Assembly (NCBI GenBank): GCA_965226235.1
Contig: OZ245335.1
Location: forward strand, 434,001 to 498,000
DNA: 64,000 nt
Source of the DNA: CAYFZO01 sp965226235
Lineage (GTDB): Bacteria; Pseudomonadota; Gammaproteobacteria; Poriferisulfidales; Oxydemutatoraceae
Direction of reading: 5' to 3'
Shown here one piece after another: positions 1-8,839 of this stretch. Within the stretch, counting starts at the first letter, position 1; each line of letters starts with the position of its first letter. The notes beneath the pieces are model-generated. The model did not search any database and was not told the origin of the DNA. It was given only the letters and a program-made list of their open reading frames with translations. Both the position numbers and the translations under genes were made by a program.

Positions 1-302
1 GTGCAATCACAACGATAGGCAAGTCCCGCGTCGAGCAAATATTCAGCCGCTGCCTGGTAACGCTGCTCTCTTTCGCTTTGATAAAATGGCGCGAGGTCGT
101 GGCGCAACCCCAGCCATTCCAGATCGTCGAGAATGGCAACGGCGGTTTTCTCGCTCGATCGCTCACGATCCGTGTCTTCGATGCGCAGCAAAAAATCACC
201 CTGGTGCCTGCGCGCGTACAAGTAGGAAAATAACGCCGTACGAGCCCCGCCCACGTGCAAGAACCCGGTTGGACTTGGAGCGAAGCGGGTTTTTACTGTC
301 AT
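1..302 (-). CDS. gltX: Glutamyl-tRNA synthetase, N-terminal part (cut by window edge)
   Basis: Only the first 100 or so residues are inside the window; the gene runs off the left edge. The enzyme charges tRNA-Glu with glutamate in the cytoplasm. The start carries the class I synthetase signature PSPTGFLHVGGAR (the HIGH-type motif), followed by RIEDTDRERS, both diagnostic of GluRS/GlnRS-type Rossmann domains. The ATG at 300-302 overlaps the pgpA stop by four bases (ATGA), so it is probably translationally coupled to pgpA as the last visible gene of the riboflavin/nusB/thiL run. A gltX paralogue acting on other tRNAs cannot be excluded from the N-terminus alone. Confidence 0.9.
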   Translation of the reverse strand, partial: MTVKTRFAPSPTGFLHVGGARTALFSYLYARRHQGDFLLRIEDTDRERSSEKTAVAILDDLEWLGLRHDLAPFYQSEREQRYQAAAEYLLDAGLAYRCDC

Positions 303-790
303 GGCAGCGCGGCCCAATGGTTAAAAATCAACGCGAGCAACCATACGACAATCAGCGTATAGATCCCGGCAAGCAAATCATCCAGCATAATCCCAAAGCC
401 CCCGGGTACACGCGCGTCGGCCAGGTTGATCGGCCATGGTTTGAGGATGTCGAATGTCCGAAACAGAACAAAAGCGAGAATGGACCACGCCCCACCTGCT
501 GGAGCGAGCGATAGCACGAACAGCATGCCGAAAATTTCATCGATTACGACACAGGAGGGATCCCGATCACCCAACAGGCGTGCCGACCGACCTGAGGCAA
601 CGACTCCCAAAACGAATAATCCTGGCAGGATGACCCAATACAACCAAGGCAGATGATCGATAAACTGGAATATCAACAGGCCAAGCAGTGAGGCCGCGGT
701 GCCCGGCATTACTGGCACCAGACCAATTCCCGCGCCCAATGCGACCCAGTGAGCAGGATCGGAAAACAGCAGCTTGAGAGAAACGGACAT
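299..790 (-). CDS. pgpA: Phosphatidylglycerophosphatase A
   Basis: This 163-residue inner-membrane enzyme removes phosphate from phosphatidylglycerophosphate in phospholipid synthesis. The N-terminus reads like the family (DPAHWVALGAGIGLVPVMPG), with hydrophobic membrane segments and an acidic block DRDPSCVVIDEIFGM that holds likely metal-binding acidic residues. Length is normal for PgpA. Its start shares one base with the thiL stop and its stop overlaps the gltX start, so it sits in a coupled chain. The nusB-thiL-pgpA order is common in gammaproteobacteria. Nothing is odd in the gene itself. Confidence 0.93.
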   Translation of the reverse strand: MSVSLKLLFSDPAHWVALGAGIGLVPVMPGTAASLLGLLIFQFIDHLPWLYWVILPGLFVLGVVASGRSARLLGDRDPSCVVIDEIFGMLFVLSLAPAGGAWSILAFVLFRTFDILKPWPINLADARVPGGFGIMLDDLLAGIYTLIVVWLLALIFNHWAALP

Positions 791-1803
791 CAGCGGTCAA
801 AATGGTCAAACCCCAGTTTGGCAGGTACAGGCCAGGGATCGCCTTTCCATGTGCACTCGAAAGACCTCTGCCCTGCCAGGCCTTGCTTTTCGGTAATCCA
901 TCCTATGCGCGTGATTGCTGCGAGGTGTCGATCAGCAAATTGGCGCTGGGTCGCTGCAAGTTTTTCATCGTCCATGGTGAACAGCAACTCGTAGTCTTCT
1001 CCACCGGTCAACAATAACGGCCAGTGCTTTTGATCCTGTAAAAACGAGCGTGCGCCTCGACCGAACGGAATGCGTTCGATCTCTATTCGCGCAGAAACAC
1101 CGCTCGCATCCAGCAAGTATGACAAATCCAGCAGGATCCCGTCGGATATGTCCGTCGCCGCCGATGCCCGATGCGACAGTACCCTGCCCTCGGTGACACG
1201 AGACGCAGGGCGCGCCAGTTTTTCAGCGCAGTGTTTCCTGGCCTCGGGCGACAGTGCCGCAAACTGCTCCGGTGCACACCACGCAAGGCCGGCATCGCCG
1301 ATGTCTCCAGTGACGTAAATTCCCTCGCCGGGAGCCGCGCCCGAGCGCAGCAAAATGCCGGTTTCCTCAACGATGCCGATCAACTGCACCGTTGCCATGC
1401 AATGCCCCCTGACCAAGTCTCCTCCTACCAGTGCGACATTCCACTCGGTAGCCAGAGAGAAAAATCCGGAAGAGAAATCTGCAAGCCAGTTTTCCATCTC
1501 CTGTTCGCCATCGTGAGGCAGGCTCAGGCACAATGTCGCCCAGCGAGGAGAGGCACCCATCGCAGCAATATCACTCAGATTGACGGCAAGCGACTTGTAG
1601 CCGATATCCCCGGCGTCGGCATCGAGGCTGAAGTGGCGTCCACCCAGCAAGGTATCGGCTGTAACCACCAGGCGCTCGCGTTCGCCTTCATTGCCGCAAG
1701 GCTCATAGGCAAGCACTGCGGCATCGTCTCCAGGACCAACGATGACCCCCGGGCACGATGATCCGTGCGTCAAATAGCGCCTGATCAATTGCGCCTCGTT
1801 CAT
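790..1803 (-). CDS. thiL: Thiamine-monophosphate kinase
   Basis: ThiL phosphorylates thiamine monophosphate to the diphosphate cofactor. The 337-residue protein shows the AIR-synthase-like fold signatures VGPGDDAAVL near the N-terminus, DISDGILLDL in the middle and GGEDYELLF toward the C-terminus. The frame stays open upstream to 1896, but I chose the ATG at 1801-1803 (MNEAQLIRRYL) because family homology begins there and the upstream residues are low-complexity. It lies 43 bases after nusB and abuts pgpA with a one-base overlap. Confidence 0.94.
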   Translation of the reverse strand: MNEAQLIRRYLTHGSSCPGVIVGPGDDAAVLAYEPCGNEGERERLVVTADTLLGGRHFSLDADAGDIGYKSLAVNLSDIAAMGASPRWATLCLSLPHDGEQEMENWLADFSSGFFSLATEWNVALVGGDLVRGHCMATVQLIGIVEETGILLRSGAAPGEGIYVTGDIGDAGLAWCAPEQFAALSPEARKHCAEKLARPASRVTEGRVLSHRASAATDISDGILLDLSYLLDASGVSARIEIERIPFGRGARSFLQDQKHWPLLLTGGEDYELLFTMDDEKLAATQRQFADRHLAAITRIGWITEKQGLAGQRSFECTWKGDPWPVPAKLGFDHFDR

Positions 1804-1846
1804 TGTTCGGGGGCTCGACAGGAAATCCGGGTTGGATGGGTTTTTG

Positions 1847-2260
1847 CTAAATCCTGTCGAGGACGGCGTTGACAAAACGGTAACCTTTTTCGGCACCGAA
1901 TTTTTTCGCCAGCCTCACGGCTTCGGTGATGGCAACAGCTTTATCTACCCCAAGGATGAATAAAATCTCGCAGGCCGCGTTCAATAAAATCGCCCGTTCG
2001 ACCGGGTCGATCAGGTCGAAACTGTACCCCGCAATCGCGCTTATTTTCGTGCTGATTTCCTTGCTGTGCGCGGCACCTTCACGTAGCAACTCGACAAAAT
2101 AATCGTTATCGGCCTTTGCAAAAGACTGATCCTCGCGAAACTGCTTGATGAGCTCTTCCAGGCTGATGCCTGTTACCTGCTGTTGGTAAACCGCCTGCAT
2201 CGCGAGACGCCGTGCCCATTCACGTCCACGCAGGAATTCCTGTTTCGTCGCGACTTTCAT
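1847..2260 (-). CDS. nusB: Transcription antitermination factor NusB
   Basis: NusB binds boxA RNA together with NusE (ribosomal protein S10) in rRNA antitermination complexes. The 137-residue protein is all-helical with the typical start of arginine-rich helix (GREWARRLAMQAVYQQQ) and the conserved C-terminal AVRLAKKFGAEKGYRFVNAVL. Its start overlaps the ribH stop by four bases (ATGA), as in many gammaproteobacterial ribH-nusB pairs. Length matches the family and no anomalies are visible. Confidence 0.95.
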   Translation of the reverse strand: MKVATKQEFLRGREWARRLAMQAVYQQQVTGISLEELIKQFREDQSFAKADNDYFVELLREGAAHSKEISTKISAIAGYSFDLIDPVERAILLNAACEILFILGVDKAVAITEAVRLAKKFGAEKGYRFVNAVLDRI

Positions 2261-2742
2261 CTGATTTTCTTCAGCAGGACAGCGGATTCAACGGCCGCGA
2301 GCGCCGCTTCTTCACCGCGATTATTCTCTCTCCCTGAACGGGCACGGGCTTGTGACGCATTTTCCACGGCGAGCACCCCAAACCCGATCGGCATACCCAG
2401 ACGCAGCATTGCCTCGCGCACCCCGGCGCTGCATTGCTCGATCACCAGATCGAAATGGCTGGTCTCGCCGCGTATCACGCATCCGAGCGCAATCTGCGCG
2501 TCAAACCCATCGTATCCAACCTCGAGTACCAACGGAATTTCAAACGCTCCGGGCACGTGAACAAGCTCGATATCCGCGACCTTGACATCGCGGCTTAGTA
2601 GTCCTCGGCGTGCGCCTTCAACCAGGCCGGAGACGATCTTGAAATTGTACCTGGAAGCGACGAGCCGCACGCGTAACCCCACCCCGCCGACATCTGCCTG
2701 GATTGGCTTCGATCTGTCATGTGATCCCTCAATCATGGACAT
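2257..2742 (-). CDS. ribH: 6,7-dimethyl-8-ribityllumazine synthase
   Basis: RibH condenses the ribityl-uracil product of the RibD branch with dihydroxybutanone phosphate, the penultimate riboflavin step. The core shows RLVASRYNFKIVSGLVEGA, the substrate loop HVPGAFEIPLV and the catalytic-histidine region IRGETSHFDLV, all in family order. The 161-residue frame starts with a non-conserved tail of about 20 residues. Both Met1 (2742) and Met3 (2736) are possible starts, and the first overlaps ribBX by 14 bases. It is coupled to nusB by a four-base overlap. Confidence 0.95.
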   Translation of the reverse strand: MSMIEGSHDRSKPIQADVGGVGLRVRLVASRYNFKIVSGLVEGARRGLLSRDVKVADIELVHVPGAFEIPLVLEVGYDGFDAQIALGCVIRGETSHFDLVIEQCSAGVREAMLRLGMPIGFGVLAVENASQARARSGRENNRGEEAALAAVESAVLLKKIR

Positions 2743-3820
2743 ACTCCTCTATGGACAAGCCAAAGCCACCCAGCCCATGAAAGCGCTGCAACGAACTCAT
2801 CAAACGCATGCGTCCCACACCCAGGTCATGCAAAATCTGTCCCCCGACACCGAGCGTCCAGCAATCTGCGGGCGCAGACGAGTGGCCACGCCCCTGCTGC
2901 ACAGTTTCGCTCAACTGTTTGTGCAAACCGGCATATTTTTCCGGCAGCCTCAAGACAACGGCGACCCCCAACCCCTCGGCGGTAATTCTGTCGAGAACAT
3001 TCGATAATGGCCAGGATGTCCCGACGACGCCGAGCGTGTCGCTCAATGTGTTTTCAACATGTACCCGAACCAATACGGGTTTGTCTTTCCGAATGTCCCC
3101 CCGCACCAGCGCGAGATGCGTCGTTCGATTCACGCTGTCCTCGTAAACATGCATCATGAATTCGCCGTACGCGGTGTTGATTTTTTCGCGCTGGACAGAA
3201 TGGACCGTGCTGCCTCGTTCGATGCGATACGTGATCAATGACTCGATCGTGGCGATCTTCAGGCCATGCTTTCCAGCAAACTCCTCGATATCATCGCGAC
3301 GTGCCATCTCTCCGTCGTCATTCAGGATTTCCACAATCACCGCCGCAGGCTCCAGACCAGCCAATTCCGCCAGGTCGCAACCGGCTTCCGTATGCCCGGC
3401 GCGTGTCAAGACCCCCCCGGGTTGCGCCATCAATGGAAATATATGCCCCGGCTGGGTCACATCGGAAGGACGAGCATCCGAGGCAACGGCGACACGTATC
3501 GTGTGTGCCCGGTCTCGCGCCGAGATACCGGTGGTAATCTCCTCACGCGCATCGATCGACACGGTAAAATTGGTCGCGAGGCGGTTGTCGGTATCGCTGA
3601 CCATCAACGGCAATTCCAGTTGTCGGCAGCGCGCGTGAGTCAAAGTCAGGCAAATCAACCCGCGTCCATATTTGCTCATAAAGTTGATTATTTCGGGTGT
3701 TACTTTTTCTGCCGAGACAATCAAGTCGCCTTCGTTCTCACGGTTTTCATCGTCTATGACGATGACGGCTTTCCCCGCGCGGACGTCGGAAATTACTTCT
3801 TCAGGACTGGAAACCGGCAT
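2729..3820 (-). CDS. ribB: 3,4-dihydroxy-2-butanone-4-phosphate synthase with degenerate GTP cyclohydrolase II tail (RibBX type)
   Basis: Residues 1 to about 200 form a normal RibB domain (DDENRENEGDLIVSAE; GHIFPLMAQPGGVL; RAGHTEAGCDLAELAG), converting ribulose-5-phosphate to the four-carbon riboflavin precursor. Residues from about 205 on align with GTP cyclohydrolase II (HSVQREKINTAYGEF) but lack the zinc-binding cysteines: the region that should hold them reads VENTLSDTLGVVGTSW. Family knowledge says such RibBX fusions keep RibB activity and lose RibA activity, so a separate ribA should exist elsewhere. The start overlaps ribE by 20 bases. It lies between ribE and ribH in the coupled run. 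Confidence 0.9.
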   Translation of the reverse strand: MPVSSPEEVISDVRAGKAVIVIDDENRENEGDLIVSAEKVTPEIINFMSKYGRGLICLTLTHARCRQLELPLMVSDTDNRLATNFTVSIDAREEITTGISARDRAHTIRVAVASDARPSDVTQPGHIFPLMAQPGGVLTRAGHTEAGCDLAELAGLEPAAVIVEILNDDGEMARRDDIEEFAGKHGLKIATIESLITYRIERGSTVHSVQREKINTAYGEFMMHVYEDSVNRTTHLALVRGDIRKDKPVLVRVHVENTLSDTLGVVGTSWPLSNVLDRITAEGLGVAVVLRLPEKYAGLHKQLSETVQQGRGHSSAPADCWTLGVGGQILHDLGVGRMRLMSSLQRFHGLGGFGLSIEEYVHD

Positions 3821-4421
3821 CGAGATACGGTCTTGCGGATAAGAGAGAGGCCACGTAGCGGGCGATCAGATCAACTTCCAGGTTGACCCTGTCCCCGGGC
3901 CTTTTCAGGCAAAAGGTCGTGTTTTCAAGGGTATGGGGAATGATATTCACGCAGAAATCGGCCTCGGAGACCTCGTTGATCGTCAGGCTGACGCCATCAA
4001 GACAAATCGATCCTTTCGGAGCAATGAATTTTGCCAACGGCCCAGGTGCTTCGATTTTGAAACATTCGCTCCCCGCATCCGGTGTCCGTTCGAGCACGCG
4101 CGCGGTGGCATCGACATGACCACTTACAAAATGACCGTCGAATGTCCCTCCCAGTTTCAATGAACTTTCGAGATTGACCCGTTGTCCCTCGCACAGGCTA
4201 CTCAATGTCGTGCACGCCTGAGTCTCGGCCGAAACCTCCATGGTAAACGACATTGCATCCACCCGAACGACGGTCAGGCAGACCCCGGCAAGCGACACGC
4301 TGGCACCGCAGCTCAAACAATCCAGGAAGCCGGTTCCAGGTTGAATCGATAAAAGAAGATTTTTATCCTGCCTTGCGATCCTGACCACCTCGCCCAGAGC
4401 CGCGACGATTCCTGTGAACAT
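3801..4421 (-). CDS. ribE: Riboflavin synthase alpha chain
   Basis: The enzyme dismutates two lumazine molecules into riboflavin and the ribityl-uracil precursor. Two lumazine-binding repeats are visible: MFTGIV with SVSLAGVCLTV and GHFVSGHVD in the first, and SICLDGVSLTINEVS with IPHTLENTTF in the second. The length of 206 residues is normal and the MFTGIV start is invariant in the family. The 3' end overlaps ribBX. A gap of about 300 bases separates it from ribD upstream, which is unusual inside this otherwise overlapping operon. Confidence 0.95.
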   Translation of the reverse strand: MFTGIVAALGEVVRIARQDKNLLLSIQPGTGFLDCLSCGASVSLAGVCLTVVRVDAMSFTMEVSAETQACTTLSSLCEGQRVNLESSLKLGGTFDGHFVSGHVDATARVLERTPDAGSECFKIEAPGPLAKFIAPKGSICLDGVSLTINEVSEADFCVNIIPHTLENTTFCLKRPGDRVNLEVDLIARYVASLLSARPYLDAGFQS

Positions 4422-4722
4422 ATCAATCGGGTGCTTTCAATTCGTTAACGCAAAAAATCGCCGCCGCAAAACTTTCACCTACGGGCTCGTCTGCGACTAC
4501 CCCCAGGGCTATACCCATATTGTCCCAAATATTTCTCACCACTGATTCACGCGACACTGCCAAAGACACCCAACCGCTCCTCTGCGCCAAAAGTTATCCT
4601 GCCAGCGCTTTGTGTATCCGCACAGGCATGCGTTATGGCAATTCCATAAAGCCCGCCAGCGTCCCCACGGTAACACGTACGAAGTACCCCTCTCGCACGA
4701 TGGCCGTGGTAAGCGTTGGCGC
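4422..4722 (-). other. Unexplained 301-base spacer between ribD and ribE
   Basis: In a run where every other pair overlaps or nearly touches, this spacer stands out. Read in the ribD frame it contains three stops (the ribD stop and two more). The last segment stays open for 38 codons from a GTG at about 4536 and reads plausibly as protein (ALGVVADEPVGESF, ending VNELKAPD), with its stop next to the ribE start. I see no FMN riboswitch core such as the family's conserved G-rich segment. It could be a short leader ORF for ribE, a relic, or plain spacer; I do not recognise it. Confidence 0.35.
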
Positions 4723-5829
4723 TCAGACCCGTCGCATCCGTATGCGGATATCATCACCTATTTTACGGATATCGCAATATCTGAGTTTTTCACGCTGCTC
4801 CAGCAAGGCGATATGATCAAGTTCAGCTACTGGAATGCTTCTTCTTCCCAGCAGGAAAGGCGCGACGTACAACAAAACTTCGTCGTACAAACCCTGCGCG
4901 ATCAGTGCGCTGGACAGACCGGATCCGGATTCGACCTGCACTTCGTTGATTTCAAGCTCGGCCAGACGTGCGAGCAGTTCATCCAGGGGAACATGCCCCC
5001 CGCGCGGATGAAAGTGCCATACTTTCACGCCAGAGTCCGAAAATGCGCCAGCGTCCTCACGACAGGTCGCCAGTATCGACTGACCTGGAGGATGGTAAAT
5101 CCGGGCGTTCGAACTCGTTCTCAAGCCACCGTCCACAACCACGCGCAGGGGTTGCCGCACCTCTCCATCGATTGCCGGTTTTTCGCTGTCCAGGCGCAGC
5201 GTCAGGCGCGGATCGTCTTCGAGCACCGTCCCGGCACCTGTAAGTAACGCGCCACAGCGCGCGCGCTGTAACTGCACGTCGCGACGCGCCGGAGCCCCGG
5301 TAATCCAACGGCTTTTTCCCGACTCGGAAGCAATACGCCCATCGATGCTCATCCCGAATTTGATACGTATCCAGGGACGCTGCCGCTGCATCCGCGTAAA
5401 AAAGCCACGATTGAGTTCGTACGCCTGTTTTTCGCAAATTCCCACATGGGTTTTGATTCCAGCGGCTTCGAGCGCATCTACACCGAAAACCTGCGGGTTC
5501 GGGTCACGGATCGCAATGATGGCACGTGCGATGCCTGCTGCGATAAGCGAATCGCTACACGGTGGAGTGCGCCCATGGTGCGTGCAAGGTTCGAGCGTCA
5601 GGTAAACGTCGCCTCCCCTCGCTCCTCTGCCGGCCTGTGCAAGCGCCAGGACTTCGGCGTGTGGAGACCCTGCTTTCCGATGCCATCCTTCGCCTACGAT
5701 GCGCCCGTTGTTGACAATGACACAGCCGACACAGGGGTTCGGTGCCGCCGTATAAATACCACGGCGAGCGAGCTGCAGAGCCCTTGCCATATAAGCGGAA
5801 TCAGCCACGGTTGAATTCCGCATGGTCAT
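4723..5829 (-). CDS. ribD: Bifunctional pyrimidine deaminase/reductase RibD
   Basis: RibD catalyses deamination and then reduction of the pyrimidine intermediate of riboflavin synthesis. The N-terminal deaminase has the zinc site H57-A-E59 and the C82/C91 pair (EPCTHHGRTPPC). The C-terminal reductase half starts near residue 150 (RPWIRIKFGMSIDGRIA) and includes LLTGAGTVLEDDPRLTLR. At 368 residues it is of normal length, though the linker after RDPNPQV is slightly short. It heads the riboflavin run. nrdR, often found just upstream between glyA and ribD, is absent, and a sulfatase gene sits there instead. Confidence 0.94.
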   Translation of the reverse strand: MTMRNSTVADSAYMARALQLARRGIYTAAPNPCVGCVIVNNGRIVGEGWHRKAGSPHAEVLALAQAGRGARGGDVYLTLEPCTHHGRTPPCSDSLIAAGIARAIIAIRDPNPQVFGVDALEAAGIKTHVGICEKQAYELNRGFFTRMQRQRPWIRIKFGMSIDGRIASESGKSRWITGAPARRDVQLQRARCGALLTGAGTVLEDDPRLTLRLDSEKPAIDGEVRQPLRVVVDGGLRTSSNARIYHPPGQSILATCREDAGAFSDSGVKVWHFHPRGGHVPLDELLARLAELEINEVQVESGSGLSSALIAQGLYDEVLLYVAPFLLGRRSIPVAELDHIALLEQREKLRYCDIRKIGDDIRIRMRRV

Positions 5830-5983
5830 TGCTCGGAGGCATAAATTGCGCCAGACCTGTTGATCGCTCTCATCCTGTAAGACTTTTTCCCGGGTGGTTG
5901 CCTGTCTCGAGCGAACGCAACCCTGCTGTCAAGCGTTTACTTACCGCTGCTTCGCGATGGGACCAACCAAGTCCGGTTGGCTT

Positions 5984-7510
5984 TCAATCAGGAATAAATT
6001 CCGTTGCCGCATCCAACTTGCCACTCAATTCCAGAAATATATCGAATACACTCAAAGTTTGATCCAGATCAGCCTGAAAGTCTTTCCCCATACGATAGGC
6101 ACTCAGAAGGTTATTCGTTTCTCCGGGATCATCTTGCAAATTATATAATTTGTTATCCAGGGCCTTGCCAGCAAGCTTTGTCGTAAGCAACTTCCAGTTT
6201 CCGAAACGGATAGCGGAGTTGGTCGGATAGGTCAAGTGCGGTTTCTTGAAGTTATACCACCGCATCTTCCAGTATAAATAGCGGTCCGGAGGGTCTGACG
6301 GATGCTTGAGGTAAGGCAGTATGTTACGTCCCGTAACATAAGGGCTTTCATTTTCACTCAAGGGACTAGCCGCTCCCACCGCCGCCAGCGACGTAGGCAG
6401 AATATCCAGTGACTGTACCGGCCACTCGTACACCCCTGGTAGAATCGTTCCCGTCCAACGGGCAATAAAAGGAACCCGGATAGCGTCTTCATAAAAAGTT
6501 CCTTTCCCGGTCCTCAACAGAGGACCTAGCTGGTGGAACCCTTTTCTATCTCCATTGTCGCTCAGAAACCAGATCAGTGTATTTCCCGACAGGTTCAGAA
6601 AATCAATTGTATCCAGTACATGGCCTACTGCTTCATCCAGGTAAACCAGTGATTTGAAATATTTCCTTGCCTTAACATTACGCTTGACATAAGCAGGTAT
6701 CAGGTAGTAGGAAAGCCGCTTGAAGAGGCTTTCCTCGCGGGAAGTGTGGGGGAAGTGAGTAGCAAAGGTCGGGAGGTACAGAAAAAACGGAACGCCTCGA
6801 TGCCGGAGAATGAAATGGGCGGCTCCCATCGCTATTGTGTCGCTGCGAAAATAATTTTCCTGCCCGCAACCATTCGGTTGCGAAAATCCATGAAGTGAAT
6901 TGACATTGAATTTTCCAAAGACAGTGTCAGGCTCGTCTTTTTCAGGATGTACCGCCAAAAGATACTCATCGAACCCTCTGGCGCCGGGCTGGTAAGTATT
7001 ACCCACTCCCAGATGCCATTTGCCTATCATACCTGTCACATAGCCCAGTTCGGAAAAATAATCGGCCAGGGTTTTTTCCTTGAGGGACAAGCCATGCTTA
7101 TGCTGAAGATAGATATTGTAAAGATGGGGAATGGCCATCGGCTGTTTGCCGGTCAGTAAAGCGGCGCGGGCTGGAGAGCAGATTCCAGACGCGCTGTAGC
7201 CGTTAGTGAACCGGGCGCCTTCTCGCGCGAGCCTGTCGAGGTTGGGGGTGGGAATATCTCCTCCGTTAACCGACATACCAGCATAGCTAAGATCATCGGC
7301 CAGGATGATGATTACATTGGGGAGACTTTCTCCACGGCGGTTATTTTGTTCCTGCGCAATGTCGATGCCGAGTGCTTCGGCGGCTACGGCAGGCGAGGGA
7401 GGAGGGCAGGATAGCTCGGTGGCACCAACGTTGTCTGACAGAATCCAGACCAGGATCAGGCAGGCAAAAGAAATCCTTGCCTGCGCCATTCGTTTGGCAA
7501 TGGTATTCAT
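5984..7510 (-). CDS. Secreted sulfatase, copy 1 of tandem unit
   Basis: A 508-residue member of the arylsulfatase/alkaline phosphatase superfamily. A signal peptide of about 30 residues (hydrophobic core FACLILVWIL, cleavage near GATE) predicts export. The metal ligands begin with NVIIILADD. Cys111 lies in CSPARAALLTGKQP, the C-x-P-x-R signature in which Cys is converted to formylglycine by a maturase. IGKWHLGVG and WFLSDNG complete the active-site set. The ATG at 7508-7510 is preferred to the TTG at 7516. It directly follows glyA, whose stop overlaps the alternative start. Substrate unknown. Only about two thirds resembles copy 2 by eye. Confidence 0.88.
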   Translation of the reverse strand: MNTIAKRMAQARISFACLILVWILSDNVGATELSCPPPSPAVAAEALGIDIAQEQNNRRGESLPNVIIILADDLSYAGMSVNGGDIPTPNLDRLAREGARFTNGYSASGICSPARAALLTGKQPMAIPHLYNIYLQHKHGLSLKEKTLADYFSELGYVTGMIGKWHLGVGNTYQPGARGFDEYLLAVHPEKDEPDTVFGKFNVNSLHGFSQPNGCGQENYFRSDTIAMGAAHFILRHRGVPFFLYLPTFATHFPHTSREESLFKRLSYYLIPAYVKRNVKARKYFKSLVYLDEAVGHVLDTIDFLNLSGNTLIWFLSDNGDRKGFHQLGPLLRTGKGTFYEDAIRVPFIARWTGTILPGVYEWPVQSLDILPTSLAAVGAASPLSENESPYVTGRNILPYLKHPSDPPDRYLYWKMRWYNFKKPHLTYPTNSAIRFGNWKLLTTKLAGKALDNKLYNLQDDPGETNNLLSAYRMGKDFQADLDQTLSVFDIFLELSGKLDAATEFIPD

Positions 7511-7512
7511 TA

Positions 7513-8772
7513 TCAATTATAAGACCCATAGACGGGAAATCGCCGACATAACTGCTTCACTTCATCCGCAACCCGGGCGATGACTTCCTCGTTCCTCATG
7601 TCATCCAGCACGTCGCAAATCAAGCTGCTCAGATGCATGGTCTCTTCAGTGCCGAGACCACGGGTGGTGATCGCCGGCGTGCCAAAGCGCAGGCCGCTGG
7701 TCATAAACGGGGAATGCGGGTCATTTGGAACGCTGTTCTTGTTCACCGTGATATGGGCTTTCCCCAAGGCGGCATCCGCGTCCTTGCCGGTGATTTTTTT
7801 GTCTATGAGACTCACCAGCATCAAGTGGTTTTCAATACCGCCTGAGATGATCTCGTAACCACGTTCGGCAACAGCAGTCGCCATCACGTTCGCGTTGCTT
7901 TTTACCTGGCGAATATAGTCCTTGAATTCCGGCTGCAACGCTTCCTGGAAAGCGACCGCTTTTGCTGCGATCACATGCATCAAGGGTCCTCCCTGGGTGC
8001 CCGGAAAGACCATCGAATCCAGTTTCTTTTCTATGGCCTCGTTTGCCCTGGCGATGATAAAACCACCTCGCGGACCCCGCAGGCTCTTGTGCGTAGTTGA
8101 TGTCACCACATCCGCGAAAGGCACCGGGTTCGGGTATTCATCGGCGGCGACCAGTCCTGAAACGTGCGCCATATCGACAACCAGATAAGCGCCCACCTCA
8201 TCGGCAATCTCACGCATACGCTTCCAGTCGACAATCTGCGAGTATGCGGAGAACCCGCCGATCAGCATTTTCGGCCTATGCTCTCGTGCGAGCTTTGCCA
8301 TCTCTTCGTAATCGATGAATCCGTTTCCATCGATGCCGTATTGCACCGCGCTGAAAATTTTTCCGGAAAAATTTACTTTCGCCCCATGCGTCAAATGCCC
8401 GCCGTGAGCCAGGCTCATGCCCATGATGGTATCCCCGGGGGAGCACAAAGCCAAATAAACCGCCGCATTCGCCTGCGAGCCGGAATGAGGCTGTACGTTC
8501 GCGTAGTCCGCGTCGTACAATTGCTTCAGTCGGTCTATCGCCAGTTGCTCGGCAACATCGACATTTTCGCACCCGCCATAATAACGTTTGGCCGGATACC
8601 CCTCGGCGTACTTGTTGGTCAGGACCGATCCCTGTGCTTCAAGCACACGAGGACTGGCATAGTTTTCAGAGGCAATTAATTCGATGTGCTCTTCCTGGCG
8701 TTTTTTTTCAGCGTCGATGGCCTGAGCCAACGCCGGATCAAAACCTGCTATCTGCATGCTGCTTGGGAACAT
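7513..8772 (-). CDS. glyA: Serine hydroxymethyltransferase, copy 1
   Basis: The PLP enzyme interconverts serine and glycine while charging tetrahydrofolate. The 419-residue protein has the family landmarks LIASENYAS, CENVDVAEQLAIDRL and the PLP-lysine motif STTHKSLRGPRGG (Lys229). Residues 1-217 are identical to the copy at 10958-12220; after residue 217 substitutions appear regularly (Pro218 versus Ala, for example). Both copies look fully functional. The gene is divergent from a truncated helical-repeat gene and is followed immediately by sulfatase copy 1. Confidence 0.96.
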   Translation of the reverse strand: MFPSSMQIAGFDPALAQAIDAEKKRQEEHIELIASENYASPRVLEAQGSVLTNKYAEGYPAKRYYGGCENVDVAEQLAIDRLKQLYDADYANVQPHSGSQANAAVYLALCSPGDTIMGMSLAHGGHLTHGAKVNFSGKIFSAVQYGIDGNGFIDYEEMAKLAREHRPKMLIGGFSAYSQIVDWKRMREIADEVGAYLVVDMAHVSGLVAADEYPNPVPFADVVTSTTHKSLRGPRGGFIIARANEAIEKKLDSMVFPGTQGGPLMHVIAAKAVAFQEALQPEFKDYIRQVKSNANVMATAVAERGYEIISGGIENHLMLVSLIDKKITGKDADAALGKAHITVNKNSVPNDPHSPFMTSGLRFGTPAITTRGLGTEETMHLSSLICDVLDDMRNEEVIARVADEVKQLCRRFPVYGSYN

Positions 8773-8839
8773 ATCGCTTTACCTCGCCCTTTATCTCGCC
8801 ACGCGTAGTATTATTAAAACTTATGCCTTCGACTCCAAC

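Noticed and set aside
4422..4722. FMN riboswitch in the ribD-ribE spacer
   Set aside because: No conserved FMN-aptamer core is visible on the minus strand.
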